64,000 bases of DNA from Phenylobacterium montanum. GTDB taxonomy: Bacteria > Pseudomonadota > Alphaproteobacteria > Caulobacterales > Caulobacteraceae. The notes beneath the pieces were generated by a model, which saw only the letters and a list, made by a program, of their open reading frames with translations, was not told the origin of the DNA and did no database searches. The first letter of the stretch is position 1; the number at the start of each line of letters is the position of its first letter. Positions 1 through 7,752 of the stretch are shown piece by piece. The position numbers and the translations under genes are program-made. The stretch is from NCBI RefSeq assembly GCF_018135625.1, contig NZ_CP073078.1:4248501-4312500 (forward strand), in the 5' to 3' direction.

Positions 1-795
1 ATTTGGCAGATCGATATGCCTGACGCGGCGTAAGATCAACTCGTGCAGGCTTGGGCCGGCGACGACTAGGCTGGGGACCTTGGGCGAGGGGCGATTGAAG
101 GCGAAATCGCGGCCCTTGTGATCGCTGACCGCGCAGCCGGCCTCGCGGGCGATCAGGCCGGCCGCGGCCAGATCCCACTCGGCCTTGGACGACAGCGCCA
201 GGGTGGCGTCGAACTCGGCCGAGGCCACCGAGCAGATGCGGTAGGCGACCGAGTTGCGGCTCTCGATCCGCATCTGCGGCCACGGCTCCGCCCAGGCCGG
301 ATGGCGCATCATCGGGGCGTCGGCCAGCATGGCGCAGTCGGCGATCGCCTCGCGGTCGCCGCAGGCCAGGGGCAAGCCGTTCATCGCCGCACCCTCGCCG
401 GCTATCGCCTGGTAGATCTCATCGCGGTCCGGGGCGAACACCACCCCTGCCAGCGACCGGCCGTCCTCGACCACGGCGATCGAGACCGCCCACCAGGGCC
501 GGTGCTTGACGAAGGCGCGGGTGCCGTCGATCGGATCGACCACAAACACCCGACGGCGTTCCAGTCGCGCCGGATCGTCCGCCGTCTCTTCCGAGAGCCA
601 GCCATAGTCCGGCCGGGCGCGGGCCAGGGTGTCGCGCAGCAAGGTGTCGACGGCCAGGTCGGCGTTGCTGACCGGTGTCTTGTCGGCCTTGTAGGTGGTG
701 GTCAGGCCGGCGGCCCGCAGAGTCAGGGCCACGGCGCCGGCGGCGCGCGCGGCTTCGGTGATCAGGTCGAGGTCGGCCTGGGCGTTCGCTGTCAT
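1..795 (-). CDS. cysQ: 3'(2'),5'-bisphosphate nucleotidase / inositol monophosphatase family protein (C-terminus cut by window edge)
   Basis: Reading the minus strand from the ATG at 793-795 gives 265 open codons that run off the window without a stop. The family is usually about 250-270 residues, so nearly the whole protein is present. The metal-binding signatures of the inositol monophosphatase fold are visible: WLSEE near residues 66-70, DPIDGTRAF from residue 87, and EWDLAAAGLIAREAG from about 206. CysQ hydrolyses 3'-phosphoadenosine 5'-phosphate to AMP during sulfate assimilation; a plain inositol-phosphatase role cannot be excluded. The start overlaps the stop of the upstream pmbA gene by ATGA, so the two are probably cotranscribed. 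Confidence 0.88.
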   Translation of the reverse strand, partial: MTANAQADLDLITEAARAAGAVALTLRAAGLTTTYKADKTPVSNADLAVDTLLRDTLARARPDYGWLSEETADDPARLERRRVFVVDPIDGTRAFVKHRPWWAVSIAVVEDGRSLAGVVFAPDRDEIYQAIAGEGAAMNGLPLACGDREAIADCAMLADAPMMRHPAWAEPWPQMRIESRNSVAYRICSVASAEFDATLALSSKAEWDLAAAGLIAREAGCAVSDHKGRDFAFNRPSPKVPSLVVAGPSLHELILRRVRHIDLPN

Positions 796-2123
796 CGCCC
801 CGCGATCGCCAGGGCGTCGACCAGCAGCGAAGGCGAATTGGATGCGCCGCGGATCTCGAGGTCCGAGCCGGCCACCAGCCTCTGATAGATGTCGACCAGG
901 TTGCCGGCCACGGTGATCTCGGTGACCGGATAGGCCATCTCGCCCTTCTCGAACCAGAAGCCGGACACCCCGACCGACCAGTCGCCGGTGTGCGGATTGA
1001 GCGACGGGCCGAACATGGAGGTGACCAAGAGGCCCTCGCCGGCGTCGCGCATCAGCCCGGCCTGGTCCAGGGTTCCGGGCCGGACGGTCAGGTTGGTGGT
1101 CGAAACCCCGGGCGACCCGGCCAGGCCGCGAGAGGCGTGGCCGGTGGTCGTAAGACCCAGCTGCTTCGCCGAGCTGCAGTTTAGGAGCCAGGTGGTCAGG
1201 ACCCCGTCGTCGATCAGGTTGCGGGCGTGGTTGGCCACGCCCTCGTCGTCGAAGGGGCTGGAGCCCAGGCCGCGCCGGCGATGGGGATCCTCGGCGACCA
1301 CGAAGCCGGCGGGAAAGATCTGCTCGCCCAGCCTGTCCTTCAGGAACGAGGCGCCGCGGGCGATGGCTGGGCCGGCTATGGCCCCCAGCATCGGTCCGAT
1401 CAGCGACATGGCCAGGCGGTTTTCGAAGATCACGGGGGCAGTGGTCGAGGCGATCTTGCGCGCGCCCAGACGGCTGACCGCCCGCTTGCCCGCCTCGGCG
1501 CCGATGGCCTCGGGGGTGGGCAGGTCGGCCTGCCATCGCTGGCTGCGCCCCTCGCCGCCGCGCTCCATGCCGTTTTCGTCGCCGGCCACGACCGAAGCCG
1601 AGATCGAGAAACCGGAGGCCGCGTGCGGACCGGAGAAACCGTTGCTGGTGACCAGCCGCCAGGCCGAGCTGGACCAGCCGGCCGAACCGCCCTCGCTGTT
1701 GGTCACGCCCGGGGTGGCCAGGGCTGTGCTCTCGGCCGCGAGGGCCTGATCCTCCAACTCGGCGGCGGTGGGCTCGGTAGGGTCGAACAGGTCCAGTTCG
1801 GGCCAGGGGCCGCGGGAGAGGATCTCCGACGGCGCGAGGCCGGCATAGGGCTCCTCGGGCGCCAGCCGGGCCATGGCCACGGCGCGCTCGACCAGCCGCG
1901 CGCGGGCGGCGGCCGAGAGGTCCGAGCCGGACACGCTGGCCTGGCGCTTGCCGATGAAGACGCGCAGGCCCAGGTCGCGCGCCTCCTCGCGCTCGACCTC
2001 CTCCAGCTTGCCCATGCGCACCGAGATCGACAGCGACTGGCGCTCGGCGCCCACCGCCTCGGCCGCGTCGGCGCCGGCCTTCAGCGCGGCCGACACCAAG
2101 TCTTGCAGCAGATTTTCATCCAT
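792..2123 (-). CDS. pmbA: PmbA/TldE-type metallopeptidase family protein
   Basis: This 443-residue protein matches the PmbA (TldE) half of the TldD/TldE protease pair in length and layout. It has an N-terminal alpha/beta region with the conserved LRVFIGKRQASVSGSD stretch and a C-terminal region ending in TGDWSVGVSGFWFEKGE. In E. coli TldD/TldE process peptides such as the microcin B17 precursor and degrade CcdA. TldE itself lacks the catalytic HExxxH motif, and none is seen here, so the protein likely works with a TldD partner that is not in the window. It lies between ubiD (46 bases upstream) and cysQ (4-base overlap). Confidence 0.9.
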   Translation of the reverse strand: MDENLLQDLVSAALKAGADAAEAVGAERQSLSISVRMGKLEEVEREEARDLGLRVFIGKRQASVSGSDLSAAARARLVERAVAMARLAPEEPYAGLAPSEILSRGPWPELDLFDPTEPTAAELEDQALAAESTALATPGVTNSEGGSAGWSSSAWRLVTSNGFSGPHAASGFSISASVVAGDENGMERGGEGRSQRWQADLPTPEAIGAEAGKRAVSRLGARKIASTTAPVIFENRLAMSLIGPMLGAIAGPAIARGASFLKDRLGEQIFPAGFVVAEDPHRRRGLGSSPFDDEGVANHARNLIDDGVLTTWLLNCSSAKQLGLTTTGHASRGLAGSPGVSTTNLTVRPGTLDQAGLMRDAGEGLLVTSMFGPSLNPHTGDWSVGVSGFWFEKGEMAYPVTEITVAGNLVDIYQRLVAGSDLEIRGASNSPSLLVDALAIAGR

Positions 2124-2169
2124 GGGCGGAGTTATGAACGATGGGGGGGCGCGGCGGCAACCGGGAAGC

Positions 2170-3699
2170 TCACTTCCAGATCGGCTTGCCCTCGCCCGGC
2201 AGGCCGAGGCGGTCCCAGATTTCGCTGACCCGCTCGACCACGCCCGGGTCCATGGAGAGCTTCTGGCCCCACTCGCGCCTGGTCTCCGGCGGCCACTTGT
2301 CGGTGGCGTCCAGGCCGATCTTCGAGCCCAGGCCGGACTCGGGCGAGGCGAAGTCCAGATAGTCGATCGGGGTGTTCTCGATCACGGTGATGTCGCGGGC
2401 TGGGTCCATTCGGGTGGAGATGGCCCACATCACGTCCTTCCAATCACGGGCGTCGATGTCGTCGTCCACCACGATCACCCACTTGGTGTACATGAACTGG
2501 CGCAGGTACGACCATACGCCCAGCATCACCCGCTTGGCGTGGCCGGGATAGGCCTTCTTCATCGACACCACGGCGATGCGGTAGCTGCAGCCCTCGGGCG
2601 GCAGCCAGAAGTCGACGATCTCGGGGAATTGCTGCTGGATCAGGGGAATGAACACCTCGTTCAGCGCCTCGCCGAGCACGCTGGGCTCGTCCGGCGGGCG
2701 GCCAGTGAAGGTGGTCAGGTAGATGGGGTCGCGCCGCATGGTGACGGCGGTGACCTCGAAGATCGGGAAGCGCTCGACCGAGTTGTAGTAGCCGGTGTGG
2801 TCTCCGTAGGGGCCCTCGTCGGCATATTCGTCGAGGAGCACGTGGCCCTCCAGCACGATCTCGGCCTCGGCGGGAACCATCAGGGGCTGGGTTTTGGCCG
2901 GGACCAGTTCGGCCTTGGCCCCGCGCAGCAGCCCGGCGAACTGGTATTCCGACAGGGTGTCCGGCACCGGCGTCACCGCGGCCAGAATCAGGCCGGGATC
3001 GGCCCCAAGGACCGCGCAGGCGGGCAGGGGCTCTGGCTTGCCGGCCGCCTTCCAGCGGCGATGGTGCTGCGCCCCGCCGCGGTGGGCCAGCCAGCGCATG
3101 ATGCAGCGGTTCTTACCGACCACCTGCATGCGGTAGATGCCGAGGTTGAAGTCGTCCTCGCGGCTCTCGGAGGGGCCCTTGGTCACCACCAGGGGCCAGG
3201 TGATCAGGGGCGCCGGCTCGCCGGGCCAGCAGGTCTGGATCGGCAGTTTGGCGAGGTCGATGTCCTCGCCCTTCAGCACCACCTCCTGCACCGCCGCCTT
3301 CTTCACCGTCTTGGGCCGCATGCCCATCACGGTCTTGGCCAGGGGCAGCATGTCCCAGGCGTCCTTCAGGCCCCGCGGCGGCTCGGGCTGACGCAGGAAG
3401 GCCAGCAGTTCGCCAACTTCGCGCAGTTCGCCGGCGGTGGTGCGCTCCTGGTCGTCCAGGGTCACGCCCATGGCCACGCGCTTGACCGTGCCGAAGAGGT
3501 TGACCAGACAGGGGATGGACGAGGGCTGGCCGTCGGCGCGGACAGGGTTTTCGAAAAGCACCGCCGGGCCGCCGGTCGCCAGCAGGCGGGTGCAGATCTC
3601 GGTCATCTCCAGCACGGTGGAGACGGGCTCTTTCACCCGCACCAGCTCGCCGGCTGCTTCCAGCTTGGCGATGAATTCCCGCAGGGACCGATAGGCCAT
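2170..3699 (-). CDS. ubiD: UbiD family decarboxylase (3-octaprenyl-4-hydroxybenzoate carboxy-lyase)
   Basis: The 509-residue product has the length and motifs of UbiD. The N-terminus starts [22 protein letters not shown], followed by [24 protein letters not shown], the loop [19 protein letters not shown] near residue 290, and [20 protein letters not shown]. UbiD uses prenylated FMN to decarboxylate the aromatic ring in ubiquinone synthesis. The flavin prenyltransferase UbiX is not in the window. The minus-strand gene heads a probable ubiD-pmbA-cysQ transcript. Its 64-base upstream gap is shared with the divergent antitoxin gene. Confidence 0.93.
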   Translation of the reverse strand: MAYRSLREFIAKLEAAGELVRVKEPVSTVLEMTEICTRLLATGGPAVLFENPVRADGQPSSIPCLVNLFGTVKRVAMGVTLDDQERTTAGELREVGELLAFLRQPEPPRGLKDAWDMLPLAKTVMGMRPKTVKKAAVQEVVLKGEDIDLAKLPIQTCWPGEPAPLITWPLVVTKGPSESREDDFNLGIYRMQVVGKNRCIMRWLAHRGGAQHHRRWKAAGKPEPLPACAVLGADPGLILAAVTPVPDTLSEYQFAGLLRGAKAELVPAKTQPLMVPAEAEIVLEGHVLLDEYADEGPYGDHTGYYNSVERFPIFEVTAVTMRRDPIYLTTFTGRPPDEPSVLGEALNEVFIPLIQQQFPEIVDFWLPPEGCSYRIAVVSMKKAYPGHAKRVMLGVWSYLRQFMYTKWVIVVDDDIDARDWKDVMWAISTRMDPARDITVIENTPIDYLDFASPESGLGSKIGLDATDKWPPETRREWGQKLSMDPGVVERVSEIWDRLGLPGEGKPIWK

Positions 3700-3763
3700 G
3701 AAATGCTCCGCTGTGCGGCCGCGGAAGCTAGAGGGTTTCGCCGCTGTGGCCTAGACTTGAGCC

Positions 3764-4000
3764 ATGCTGTTCGAAATCGAAGTCGAAGAAGCGCCGGCGC
3801 GTTTCGCCGAACTGATGGCCACCATCGCTGCCGGCTACGGCGTCCTGATCAAGCGCGGCGACGAGGTGGTGGCGCGGCTTGTGCCTGAAGCTGCGTTTCA
3901 TGAGGGGACGGAGGCCGATGACGATGGCCTGACGCCTGAGGAGCGCGAGGCGCGGGAGACCATGGAAGCGTTCGCTGCGGCGATGAACGATAGTTTCTAG
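3764..4000 (+). CDS. Phd/YefM-type antitoxin, orphan
   Basis: This 78-residue acidic protein has the N-terminal pattern of Phd/prevent-host-death antitoxins: an EAPARFAELMATIAAGYGVLIKRGDEVVARLVP stretch in which a short strand is followed by a helix and then a hairpin. In other bacteria such proteins bind and neutralise VapC/PIN or Doc toxins and repress their own operon. No toxin gene follows: the next 65 bases are an intergenic repeat and the following gene is on the other strand. It is therefore either an orphan or a remnant of a toxin-antitoxin pair. The C-terminal tail (EEREARETMEAFAAAMND) is highly charged, as expected for a disordered toxin-binding arm. Confidence 0.7.
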   Translation: MLFEIEVEEAPARFAELMATIAAGYGVLIKRGDEVVARLVPEAAFHEGTEADDDGLTPEEREARETMEAFAAAMNDSF

Positions 4001-4002
4001 TT

Positions 4003-4062
4003 CCCTTCTCCCCTTGCGGGAGAAGGAGGGGCCCGCGGCGAAGCCGTGGGAGGATGAGGGGT
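4003..4062 (+). repeat. Intergenic palindromic repeat, copy A (inverted relative to copy B)
   Basis: This 60-base element starts CCTTCTCCCCTTGCGGGAG, can fold into two hairpins and ends GAGGATGAGGGGT. An inverted second copy lies at 4447-4508. The two differ mainly in the second hairpin (GCGGCGAAGCCGT here, TTCGCGAAGCGAA in copy B). Such repeats are typical of REP-like intergenic families in alphaproteobacteria. Confidence 0.85.
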
Positions 4063-4066
4063 CGCG

Positions 4067-4525
4067 CTAGCCTTTGCCGATCACGTGCAGGATCGCGCTG
4101 CAGACCCCTTCCAGATTGTCGTTGACCTCGTTGTTCCAGAACCTCAGTACCCGGTAGCCCCTAGTGCTGAGCCAAGCGTCGCGCTCCGCGTCATAAGCGT
4201 TGTCAGCGTGTTGTCCGCCATCGCACTCGATGACGAGCCTGGGCGAGTGGCAGGCAAAATCGACAATGTAGAGGCCGATTGGAACCTGCCGACGGATCTT
4301 CAGGCCTCCGACTTGACCGCCCCTCAGCGCGGACCAGAGTCTGCGTTCGGCGGGCGTGAGTTCGCGACGCATAGAGCGGGCGCGGGTCTTCAGAACTTGG
4401 CGGATCGGCTGTGGCGCGTCGGGATCGCTGGATCGAGGCCAGTGTGACCCCTCATCCTCCCGTTCGCTTCGCGAACGGGCCCCTCCTTCTCCCGCAAGGG
4501 GAGAAGGGTTAGTCACGCTCCGCAT
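4067..4525 (-). CDS. DUF559 protein, PD-(D/E)XK (Vsr-like) endonuclease fold
   Basis: The conserved domain covers the last 105 or so residues: RARSMRRELTPAERRLW, then IGLYIVDFACHSPRLVIE followed by CDGGQH, and GYRVLRFWNNEV. This is the DUF559 pattern, related to very-short-patch-repair endonucleases. VDF and ECDGGQH supply the candidate catalytic acidic residues. The biochemical role is unknown. The first 35-40 residues (NPSPLAGEGGA...) are a read-through of repeat copy B, so the true start may be the internal ATG at 4370-4372 (101 residues) or GTG at 4516. I list the longest form because the domain seems to begin slightly before Met52. The gene is bracketed by inverted repeats and overlaps the 3' end of the next gene. 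Confidence 0.75.
   Translation of the reverse strand: MRSVTNPSPLAGEGGARSRSEREDEGSHWPRSSDPDAPQPIRQVLKTRARSMRRELTPAERRLWSALRGGQVGGLKIRRQVPIGLYIVDFACHSPRLVIECDGGQHADNAYDAERDAWLSTRGYRVLRFWNNEVNDNLEGVCSAILHVIGKG
4447..4508 (-). repeat. Intergenic palindromic repeat, copy B
   Basis: On the minus strand this reads AACCCTTCTCCCCTTGCGGG and continues to AGGATGAGGGGT, as in copy A at 4003-4062. The copies are in inverted orientation and lie immediately on each side of the DUF559 domain. The second hairpin here has a perfect CCCGTTCGC/GCGAACGGG stem. Confidence 0.85.
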
Positions 4526-4853
4526 CCCGCTGCTTGACCAGCTTCTTCGGCGCCACGGCGCGCCAGCGGCGTTCCAGGAAGCCGCGCAATGAGCCTGGGT
4601 CGATAGAGGCGATGCGGGCCAGGACGATGGGATAGTTCTTGTAGTGGTCGGTGAGGTGGAAGGTCTCGGGCTCGACTTCCATCAGCATCTCGCGCTCGTC
4701 GAAATCGACGCCCAGGAGGACCAGGCTGGCGTCCTCGGCCCTGAGGCGGGTGAAGAACTTGCCATTGGCCTTGAAAGAGGGGTGGCCATAGGAGGTTCCC
4801 TCCTCGACCAGGGGGAAGGACAGCACCAGCGCCTTGACCTCATCCTCGGTCAT
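4509..4853 (-). CDS. MmcQ/YjbR family protein
   Basis: The 114-residue product matches the small MmcQ/YjbR family (CyaY-like fold, sometimes annotated as DNA-binding). It has the opening VKALVLSFPLVEEGTSYGHP, then FKANGKFFTRLR and the C-terminal WRAVAPKKL helix. The molecular role of the family is not established. Its last codons overlap the upstream part of the DUF559 reading frame, and its stop abuts repeat copy B. It follows the VOC gene on the same strand after 34 bases. Confidence 0.88.
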   Translation of the reverse strand: MTEDEVKALVLSFPLVEEGTSYGHPSFKANGKFFTRLRAEDASLVLLGVDFDEREMLMEVEPETFHLTDHYKNYPIVLARIASIDPGSLRGFLERRWRAVAPKKLVKQRDAERD

Positions 4854-4887
4854 GCCGAGCCCTCCGGAGCCCTAAAGTCAAAGCGTC

Positions 4888-5232
4888 CTACGCCTCGGCG
4901 AACACCGCAAGCTCGTTGCCGGCCGGGTCGCGGAAATGGAAGCGGCGTCCGCCGGGGAACGAGAAGATCGGCACGCTGATCACCCCGCCGGCGGCCTTGA
5001 CCCTGGCCTCCATGGCCTCCAGGTCGTGGGCGAACAGCACCACCAGCGGCTTTTTCACTCCGGTCGCGGGATCGGCGTCGAAGCCGCCGTCCAGGCCGCC
5101 ATCCTCGAAGGCGGCGTAGCTCGGGCCATAGTCGACGAAGCGCCAGCCGAAGGCGGTCTGGTAGAAGCTCTTGGTCGCCGGAAGGTCGCCGCCGGGCATC
5201 TCCACATAGTCGATCTTGCCGTCCTCGCGCAT
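4888..5232 (-). CDS. VOC family (glyoxalase/bleomycin-resistance-like) protein
   Basis: This 114-residue single-domain protein has the vicinal-oxygen-chelate pattern: KIDYVEMPGGDLPATKSFYQ at the start, the GWRF turn, an IPIFSFPGGRRF-like loop and the terminal FRDPAGNELAVF strand, where the metal-ligand Glu sits. The substrate cannot be told from sequence. Proteins of this subgroup often act on or bind small electrophiles. It lies between a methyltransferase gene 63 bases upstream and the YjbR gene, all on the minus strand. Confidence 0.88.
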   Translation of the reverse strand: MREDGKIDYVEMPGGDLPATKSFYQTAFGWRFVDYGPSYAAFEDGGLDGGFDADPATGVKKPLVVLFAHDLEAMEARVKAAGGVISVPIFSFPGGRRFHFRDPAGNELAVFAEA

Positions 5233-5295
5233 GGCGTCGCCCTCAAAAGTTCCTTTTTTGTTCTTATCCGGAAGGCGGCGGCGAGTCGAGTCGAT

Positions 5296-5946
5296 TCAGT
5301 CCGGAAAGGTCCACACCGCCGTGCGCTTGACGGTCATGTCCTCGAGCTCGCGGGTGGTCTCGACCTGGTATTCGGCGAGCTTCTTCAGGCCGTCCTTGGG
5401 GAAGTAGGTGCGGCCGGGGTCGCCGATCAGGACCCGGGTTCCGTTGGCCCTCGCCGCGGCCAGCCAGGCCAGCACCCGCTCGGCCAGAGGTTTTTCGTAG
5501 CAGATGTCGCCTGCGGTGATCAGGCCACAGGCCGGGGGCGGGGCGTCCAGCAGGTTGATGTCGGTGAAGCTCAGGGTGAGGTCATTCGCCGTGGCGTTGG
5601 CTTCCACGGCGGCTGAGCAGAAGACATCTATGTCGGCGGCCAGTGCGCTCTTCGCGCCAGCCTTCATCGCTGCGATCGCCACCAATCCCGAGCCTGAGGC
5701 GAAATCGACCACGGTCTTGCCGGCCGCTTCCTCGGGATGATCCATCAGATAGCGCGCCAGGGCCTGGCCGCCGGCCCAGGCGAAGGCCCAGAACGGCGGC
5801 GGCAGGCCCATCTCGCCTAGCTCCTCCTCGGTCAGCCGCCAGATCGGAGTTATCTCGTCGGCCAGCCAGAGCTGGATCTCGGGCGTATGCGGCGGGCGCT
5901 GCAGGCGGGTGTTGTCGCGGATGAACTGGGCGCGGTCCTGGATCAC
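5296..5946 (-). CDS. Class I SAM-dependent methyltransferase, COG3897 / ETF-beta lysine methyltransferase-like
   Basis: The GTG at 5944-5946 overlaps the stop of the desaturase gene (GTGA) and opens a 216-residue protein. It begins with the characteristic N-terminal block RDNTRLQRPPHTPEIQLWL, followed by the WAFAWAGGQALARYL segment and SAM motif I VVDFASGSGLVAIAA near residue 80. This is the nicotinamide-N-methylase-like COG3897 family. Characterised relatives, human METTL20 and its Agrobacterium homologue, methylate lysines of the electron-transfer flavoprotein beta subunit. The setting next to an acyl-CoA dehydrogenase, an electron donor to ETF, is consistent with that role, but the substrate assignment is an inference. 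Confidence 0.85.
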   Translation of the reverse strand: MIQDRAQFIRDNTRLQRPPHTPEIQLWLADEITPIWRLTEEELGEMGLPPPFWAFAWAGGQALARYLMDHPEEAAGKTVVDFASGSGLVAIAAMKAGAKSALAADIDVFCSAAVEANATANDLTLSFTDINLLDAPPPACGLITAGDICYEKPLAERVLAWLAAARANGTRVLIGDPGRTYFPKDGLKKLAEYQVETTRELEDMTVKRTAVWTFPD

Positions 5947-6893
5947 GCCCCGGCCATATCGACCGGGGCGGCCCGGCGCAACACGGCGAGATAGCCGGGC
6001 GCAGTCTCCATGCGCCCAGTCACGCCCCTGGCTCTCAGCATGCGGTTGATCTTCGGCAGCCGATAGCAGGGGACGTGCATGAACAGGTGATGTTCGCCGT
6101 GATAGTTCACGTAGTAGGGGGCCAGCAGGGCCCGCTCGATCAGGCCCGCATGGGTGGTGCGGGCATGGCGCAGCGGGTCGGGCTCGTTCTTGGCCACCAG
6201 GGCGTGCTCGGCGATGTTGCGGATGCGGGTGATCAGCGGGTACCAACTGGCCATCGGGACCAGCCACAGCACGAAATAGGCCCACCAGGCGCCGGCCAGG
6301 CTGCAGGCGGCCAGGATGGCCAGCTGCCAGCCATAGAAGCGGCGCTGGCGCCTGACCTCGGCCAGAAAGATCGGCAGCACCGGCGCGCCCTTGGGCCGGG
6401 CCTTGAGCTGGGCGCGCAGGACGGCGCTGCGCTGCTTGAAGAAGGTCTGCCCCGTGAGGTCGCGCACGACCTTGCGCCACAGCGAGGAGCGGGTGATCGG
6501 GAACGGGGCCGAGAGGCCCAGGTCCGGGTCTTCGGCCTGCTGGGCGAACTTGTGGTGGCCCAGGTGATAGTCGCGATAGCTGGAAAGCCGCGCCCCCACC
6601 GGCGCGCCGCACAGCCACTCGCCCAGGAAGTCGTTGGTCTTCTGGTCCGGGTGGATCGCCCCATGGGCGGCGTCGTGCATCAGGATGGCGAGGCCCAGCT
6701 GGCGCGCGCCGATCAGCATGATCGCCAGGGGAATGGTCACCGGCCAGATCACGCCGACAATCATGCAGCCAGCGATCACCGCCCAGCAGTGCGCGATCAT
6801 CAGCGGCCCAGCCCAGGCCGAACGCATCGCCAGGGGCGCCCATTCCTCCTGGGTGAAGAACTCCTTGGGGCTGACGCGAGCGGCGACGGGCAT
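5943..6893 (-). CDS. Membrane fatty acid desaturase family protein
   Basis: The 316-residue protein has the three histidine boxes of membrane di-iron desaturases: HDAAHGAIH from residue 73, HLGHHKF from 110 and HGEHHLFMH from 265. Hydrophobic segments lie around residues 30-65 and 185-220. Enzymes of this family insert double bonds into, or hydroxylate, acyl chains or carotenoids in the inner membrane; the regiochemistry is not visible. It starts 76 bases downstream of the enoyl-CoA hydratase gene and overlaps the following methyltransferase gene by four bases. Confidence 0.9.
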   Translation of the reverse strand: MPVAARVSPKEFFTQEEWAPLAMRSAWAGPLMIAHCWAVIAGCMIVGVIWPVTIPLAIMLIGARQLGLAILMHDAAHGAIHPDQKTNDFLGEWLCGAPVGARLSSYRDYHLGHHKFAQQAEDPDLGLSAPFPITRSSLWRKVVRDLTGQTFFKQRSAVLRAQLKARPKGAPVLPIFLAEVRRQRRFYGWQLAILAACSLAGAWWAYFVLWLVPMASWYPLITRIRNIAEHALVAKNEPDPLRHARTTHAGLIERALLAPYYVNYHGEHHLFMHVPCYRLPKINRMLRARGVTGRMETAPGYLAVLRRAAPVDMAGA

Positions 6894-6969
6894 TGTCTTC
6901 AGTCTTCTTCTTTGTCTTGAGCGCCAGGATGAGCCTTTCGGCCCAACCCGGCAACCTTGGCCGGGGTGA

Positions 6970-7752
6970 TCAGGCCCCAGTGAAGGCGCCCGGGCGGCGC
7001 TCGGCCACCGCGCGGACGCCCTCGGCGAAGTCCTTGGTCTTCATCAGCCGCTGCTGCTCGGCGAACTCGTGGTTGGTCTGGGCGCGGACCGCGGCGGCGA
7101 GGCCTTGGCGCAAGGTCGCCCGGCTCGACTGGACGGCGAGGGGCGCGTTCTCGGCGATCTCCTGGGCCAGGGCGATGGCCGCCTGGCGGACTTCCTCGAG
7201 CGGGACCACGGCGTCCACCAGGCCCCATTCCAGCGCCTCGTCCGCCTTGATACGCCTTGCGGTCTGCAGCATCAGCGCGGCCCGCTGCTGGCCGATCAGG
7301 CGAGGCAGGGTGTGGCTGATGCCGAAGCCGGCGTGGAAGCCCAGCTTGACGAAATTGGCCGAGAACCGCGCCTCGGGCGCGGCGATGCGGAAGTCGGCGA
7401 CCAGGGCCAGGCCCAGGCCTGCGCCCACGGCGGCTCCCTGGATCGCAGCCACGATCGGCTTCGTGTTGGAGAATAGCCGCACCGCCTCGGTGTAGAGCGG
7501 ATTGATCCCCGCCCCGTCGCCGCGGGTCACGGCGTTGGGCGCATGCAGGTCGGCGCCGCCACAGAACACCCGGCCCTCGGTCGCCAGAACGACGGCGCGA
7601 ACCTCGTTGTCGGCATCCAGCGCCTCGAATGCGTCTGCCAAGGCGCGCATCAGGGGCGTGGAGACGTGGTTGTTCGGCGGATGGTCGATGATGGCCAGGG
7701 CTACATGGCCCCGCCGTTCGATGCGCACGTCCCCATAGGCCTCGGCGGTCAT
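6970..7752 (-). CDS. Enoyl-CoA hydratase/isomerase family protein
   Basis: A crotonase-fold protein of 260 residues when started at the ATG overlapping the acyl-CoA dehydrogenase stop (ATGA at 7749-7752); the longer upstream frame is judged spurious. Oxyanion-hole segments are visible at FCGGADLHAPN and at AAIQGAAVGAGLGLALVADF. The position of the first catalytic Glu of true hydratases reads GFHAGFGISHTLPRLIG, so substrate and exact reaction are uncertain. It pairs with the acyl-CoA dehydrogenase upstream in beta-oxidation-like catabolism of a CoA thioester. Confidence 0.92.
   Translation of the reverse strand: MTAEAYGDVRIERRGHVALAIIDHPPNNHVSTPLMRALADAFEALDADNEVRAVVLATEGRVFCGGADLHAPNAVTRGDGAGINPLYTEAVRLFSNTKPIVAAIQGAAVGAGLGLALVADFRIAAPEARFSANFVKLGFHAGFGISHTLPRLIGQQRAALMLQTARRIKADEALEWGLVDAVVPLEEVRQAAIALAQEIAENAPLAVQSSRATLRQGLAAAVRAQTNHEFAEQQRLMKTKDFAEGVRAVAERRPGAFTGA

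Noticed and set aside
5296-6954. 552-residue minus-strand open frame covering desaturase and methyltransferase
   Set aside because: Its first 340 residues are out of frame with the desaturase and Arg/Pro/Gly-rich. Only the last 216 residues are the methyltransferase, which has its own GTG start at 5946.
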